Positions 61,813 through 64,000 of a DNA stretch of 64,000 nt are shown here, piece by piece (positions within the stretch are counted from its first letter, which is position 1; every line of letters begins with the position of its first letter). The translations under genes and the position numbers were made by a program. The DNA is from Cruorifilaria tuberocauda (lineage: Eukaryota > Nematoda > Chromadorea > Rhabditida > Onchocercidae): contig JABVXU010000068.1 in NCBI GenBank assembly GCA_013365365.1, positions 1-64,000 on the forward strand. Reading direction: 5' to 3'. Under the pieces are notes generated by a model that worked only from the letters and a program-made list of their open reading frames with translations, had not been told where the DNA came from and did not search any database.

Positions 61813-63735
61813 CTACAGCAAAGGTTGTTTATCGTCAACTTTGAGTAGCATTACAGCACTTTTCTCTTCCGTATCTTCCTTCTCTGTTCTGAATGTGACA
61901 TAAGTATAAAGAAGGCTTCCTATAATGCTCACATTGATACCGATAAAGTTGTTCCATTCAAACAAATAATCGCCCGATGAGAACATCCCAACATAAGTAA
62001 CAAGTAAGTTCTAAAATATAGCACTTTGTTTGGAATGAATAGGAAAAAAAATACTTCGCACAAAATTCTGACAATTCTGACAAGTGCTGCATCACAGAGA
62101 GCAAGAATTGCGGCAGTTAACACTAAGCGGCGTGTATGTATACATTGGTGATTTTTATTTGTAATCGTAATCGTTATTACATAGGAATTCGTTCCAGTTA
62201 TTTTCTATATGCATTATATTTTATATTATGCAAATTTAATTTTCATAGCACTAATATCTCAATTTTCGCTTTTAGCTGCTCACTACATCACGCTTAAGTT
62301 TTACGTTAAAGAAGATGTACTTCTGACTTTTTCTATCAAATGAACAATGTAAATTAGACTATATTGGGTTTAATCGATTGTTTTATATGGTGGCGACTTT
62401 TCCTTATCATAAAAGTATCGACCTATCGAGCCTAGCTTTATTTTTGTAATGCAAAGAAGTCATCATTATGAAAATGAAAAAACTATTTTAGTGACTCGTA
62501 TTTTCCACCATGCCCTTTGCTGATCGATGCAATTAATCATGTTATCATCCTTTTTATTTCAGTAAGCCGTACCACAATTTTATTTCATAAATACTCACAG
62601 AAAAAAGCGGTGAAATTTTCGAGTTAAAATTGAAAAATGGAAGATTTAGAAACAAAAAATGAACAATTAAAATGCTTTGAAAATATTTTAAAAAAAACAA
62701 AAAATACTCACTTTAATTGGACCCACACAAGAAGTAGTAAGAGCACTATTATGATGTGTGCATAAAACGATTGAACAATTGAGCAGGAAGCCGCAGATAA
62801 ACGAAAACGATAAACAAGCAGCTACCCAAATCGTCATATTCCCAGCAGTTATGTATTGATGCACCTAAAAAATAATCCATCATTTTAATTTTGGCTGAAT
62901 TTTGACATTCAGAATCATTCTAATCCGATGGACTTTAATTTAAATTCTTGTTTTCATTTACGAAATATTATATCAGAAAAAGACGCATATAACATAAGTG
63001 ATTTTGAATATTTTAAAAGCAAAATTTCTGCTACTGCTTGCTATAAAGTATCACAGTAACTGCTAAATCGTAAAAAAAGTTAGGTGTAAGTTATAAATTA
63101 GTTAAGGAATATTATGTAAATAAAATGAAAAAAAAAGCAGTAGTACAGTTACCTTAAGCTGTTATTTACATTACCTTTTCAAATTCTTGATTTATCCAAG
63201 CCAGAATAATCACAGGAAAAATCATGAACAATGAATTATAATATAGAAGACTATATTTACCAAGTTTCTGAAAGTATTAGTATTCAATGAAATGTTAAAG
63301 CATTAGGAGAAAAAATAAGATTTAAAATTTTCCTACTAAAACATTAAAATCTATGGTTAACCTCAGCGTTAAGCTTTTGTTTCATATAAACAGTATTAGC
63401 GGCTGTACAAATGTCGTTGGTCAAAATCATCGAATATCCCCAAAAGTCAAATGTTAAATCGAACCTGCAAATTGAGAAGTATTGGCGCATATATTTTTCT
63501 ATGCTGCTACTTATGGCCTGTAATAACACAATTTTCTCATCCTAACTTCTTTCATACTAAAAGTGTGCCAAAGTAATTTCCTCAACAAGTCATCTTTTAT
63601 ATATCAAATCATTGTACAAACTAGTGCCAACTTACATAGTGTGGATGTAAAACCAAATAAACTTACACGGCTGCAATTATGGAACCCAAAATCATTAAAG
63701 CAACTGAGATTTTTACTGCATACGATGCTTTTACC
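61813..63735 (-). CDS. SLC35D/SQV-7-like nucleotide-sugar transporter, C-terminal part
   Basis: Golgi/ER antiporters of this family import UDP-sugars for glycan and proteoglycan synthesis. Five exons are visible: 63735-63667, 63464-63362, 63267-63175, 62864-62712 and 62010-61813. They join in frame to about 205 residues ending DDKQPLL. Family motifs are SVALMILGSIIAA, FDFWGYSMILTNDICTAANT with VYMKQKL, KLGKYSLLYYNSLFM, the substrate-region NSALTTSCVGPIKN, and TYVGMFSSGDYLFEWNNFIG before the last helix. About five transmembrane helices are covered, and a short charged cytosolic tail (TEKEDTEEK) follows. The N-terminal half was not found in the last 265 bases, so it lies beyond the window edge or in a long intron. 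The exact substrate cannot be fixed. The gene is convergent with USP. Confidence 0.88.
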
Positions 63736-64000
63736 CTGCAAAGCTGATGACATGTTTTAAATCTGATTTTCAACTTTACATCTAAATATTGTACCAAATT
63801 TTCGAGAAACAAATTTTTGTAAGAAAAACTTAGGTTAAGTTTTTTTCATAGTTCTGTACTAAAAAATGTAAATAAGAATCCGTTGAAACTAATGGTCAAA
63901 AATTAGGACATTTGATTATTTGAAAACTGCGATTGTATCTCATTGTGTGTATACGTTCTCATTAATAATAGATCTAAAAGCAAAAATTTTGATCATTCAT

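Overview
The window is eukaryotic and reads as a nematode genome, most probably a filarial or other spirurid (clade III) worm. The DNA is strongly AT-rich, introns are roughly 50-900 bp and end in TTTCAG/TTTTAG-type acceptors, genes lie close together on both strands, and the gene content is metazoan. I see no bacterial genes, tRNA, rRNA or CRISPR array. Almost every gene is split into short exons. I built the models by joining exons that keep the reading frame and match family motifs. Frame closure is exact for the aquaporin, the Kv channel, the zinc-finger gene and the USP gene.

Layout from left to right. A minus-strand GT11 (alpha-1,2-fucosyltransferase-like) gene at 2.6-5.2 kb lies inside a 7.7 kb segment bounded by a 41-bp perfect inverted repeat. 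Next come a fragmentary Lys/Ser-rich minus-strand gene (7.8-8.4 kb) and a plus-strand AQP11/12-type aquaporin (9.7-11.7 kb). An almost empty 11.9 kb stretch follows. The plus-strand Shaker-type (Kv1) potassium channel spans 23.6-32.4 kb. A minus-strand cluster then runs from 48.2 back to 33.5 kb. In transcription order it holds a MEPCE/Bin3-type RNA capping methyltransferase, an unrecognised 481-residue protein, a PLAT-domain protein and a five-finger C2H2 protein. The last two are so close that an operon is likely. On the plus strand from 51.2 to 59.9 kb is a 26-exon USP25/28-like ubiquitin protease. At the right edge is the C-terminal part of a minus-strand SLC35D/SQV-7-like nucleotide-sugar transporter.

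The genes do not form an obvious single pathway. GT11 and SLC35D both belong to Golgi glycan synthesis, but they sit at opposite ends of the window. The least explained items are the 481-residue protein with its possible in-frame fusion to MEPCE, the inverted repeat around the GT11 gene, a near-perfect 59-bp palindrome at 61.3 kb, and the fragmentary gene near 8 kb. I found no convincing novel multi-gene system.
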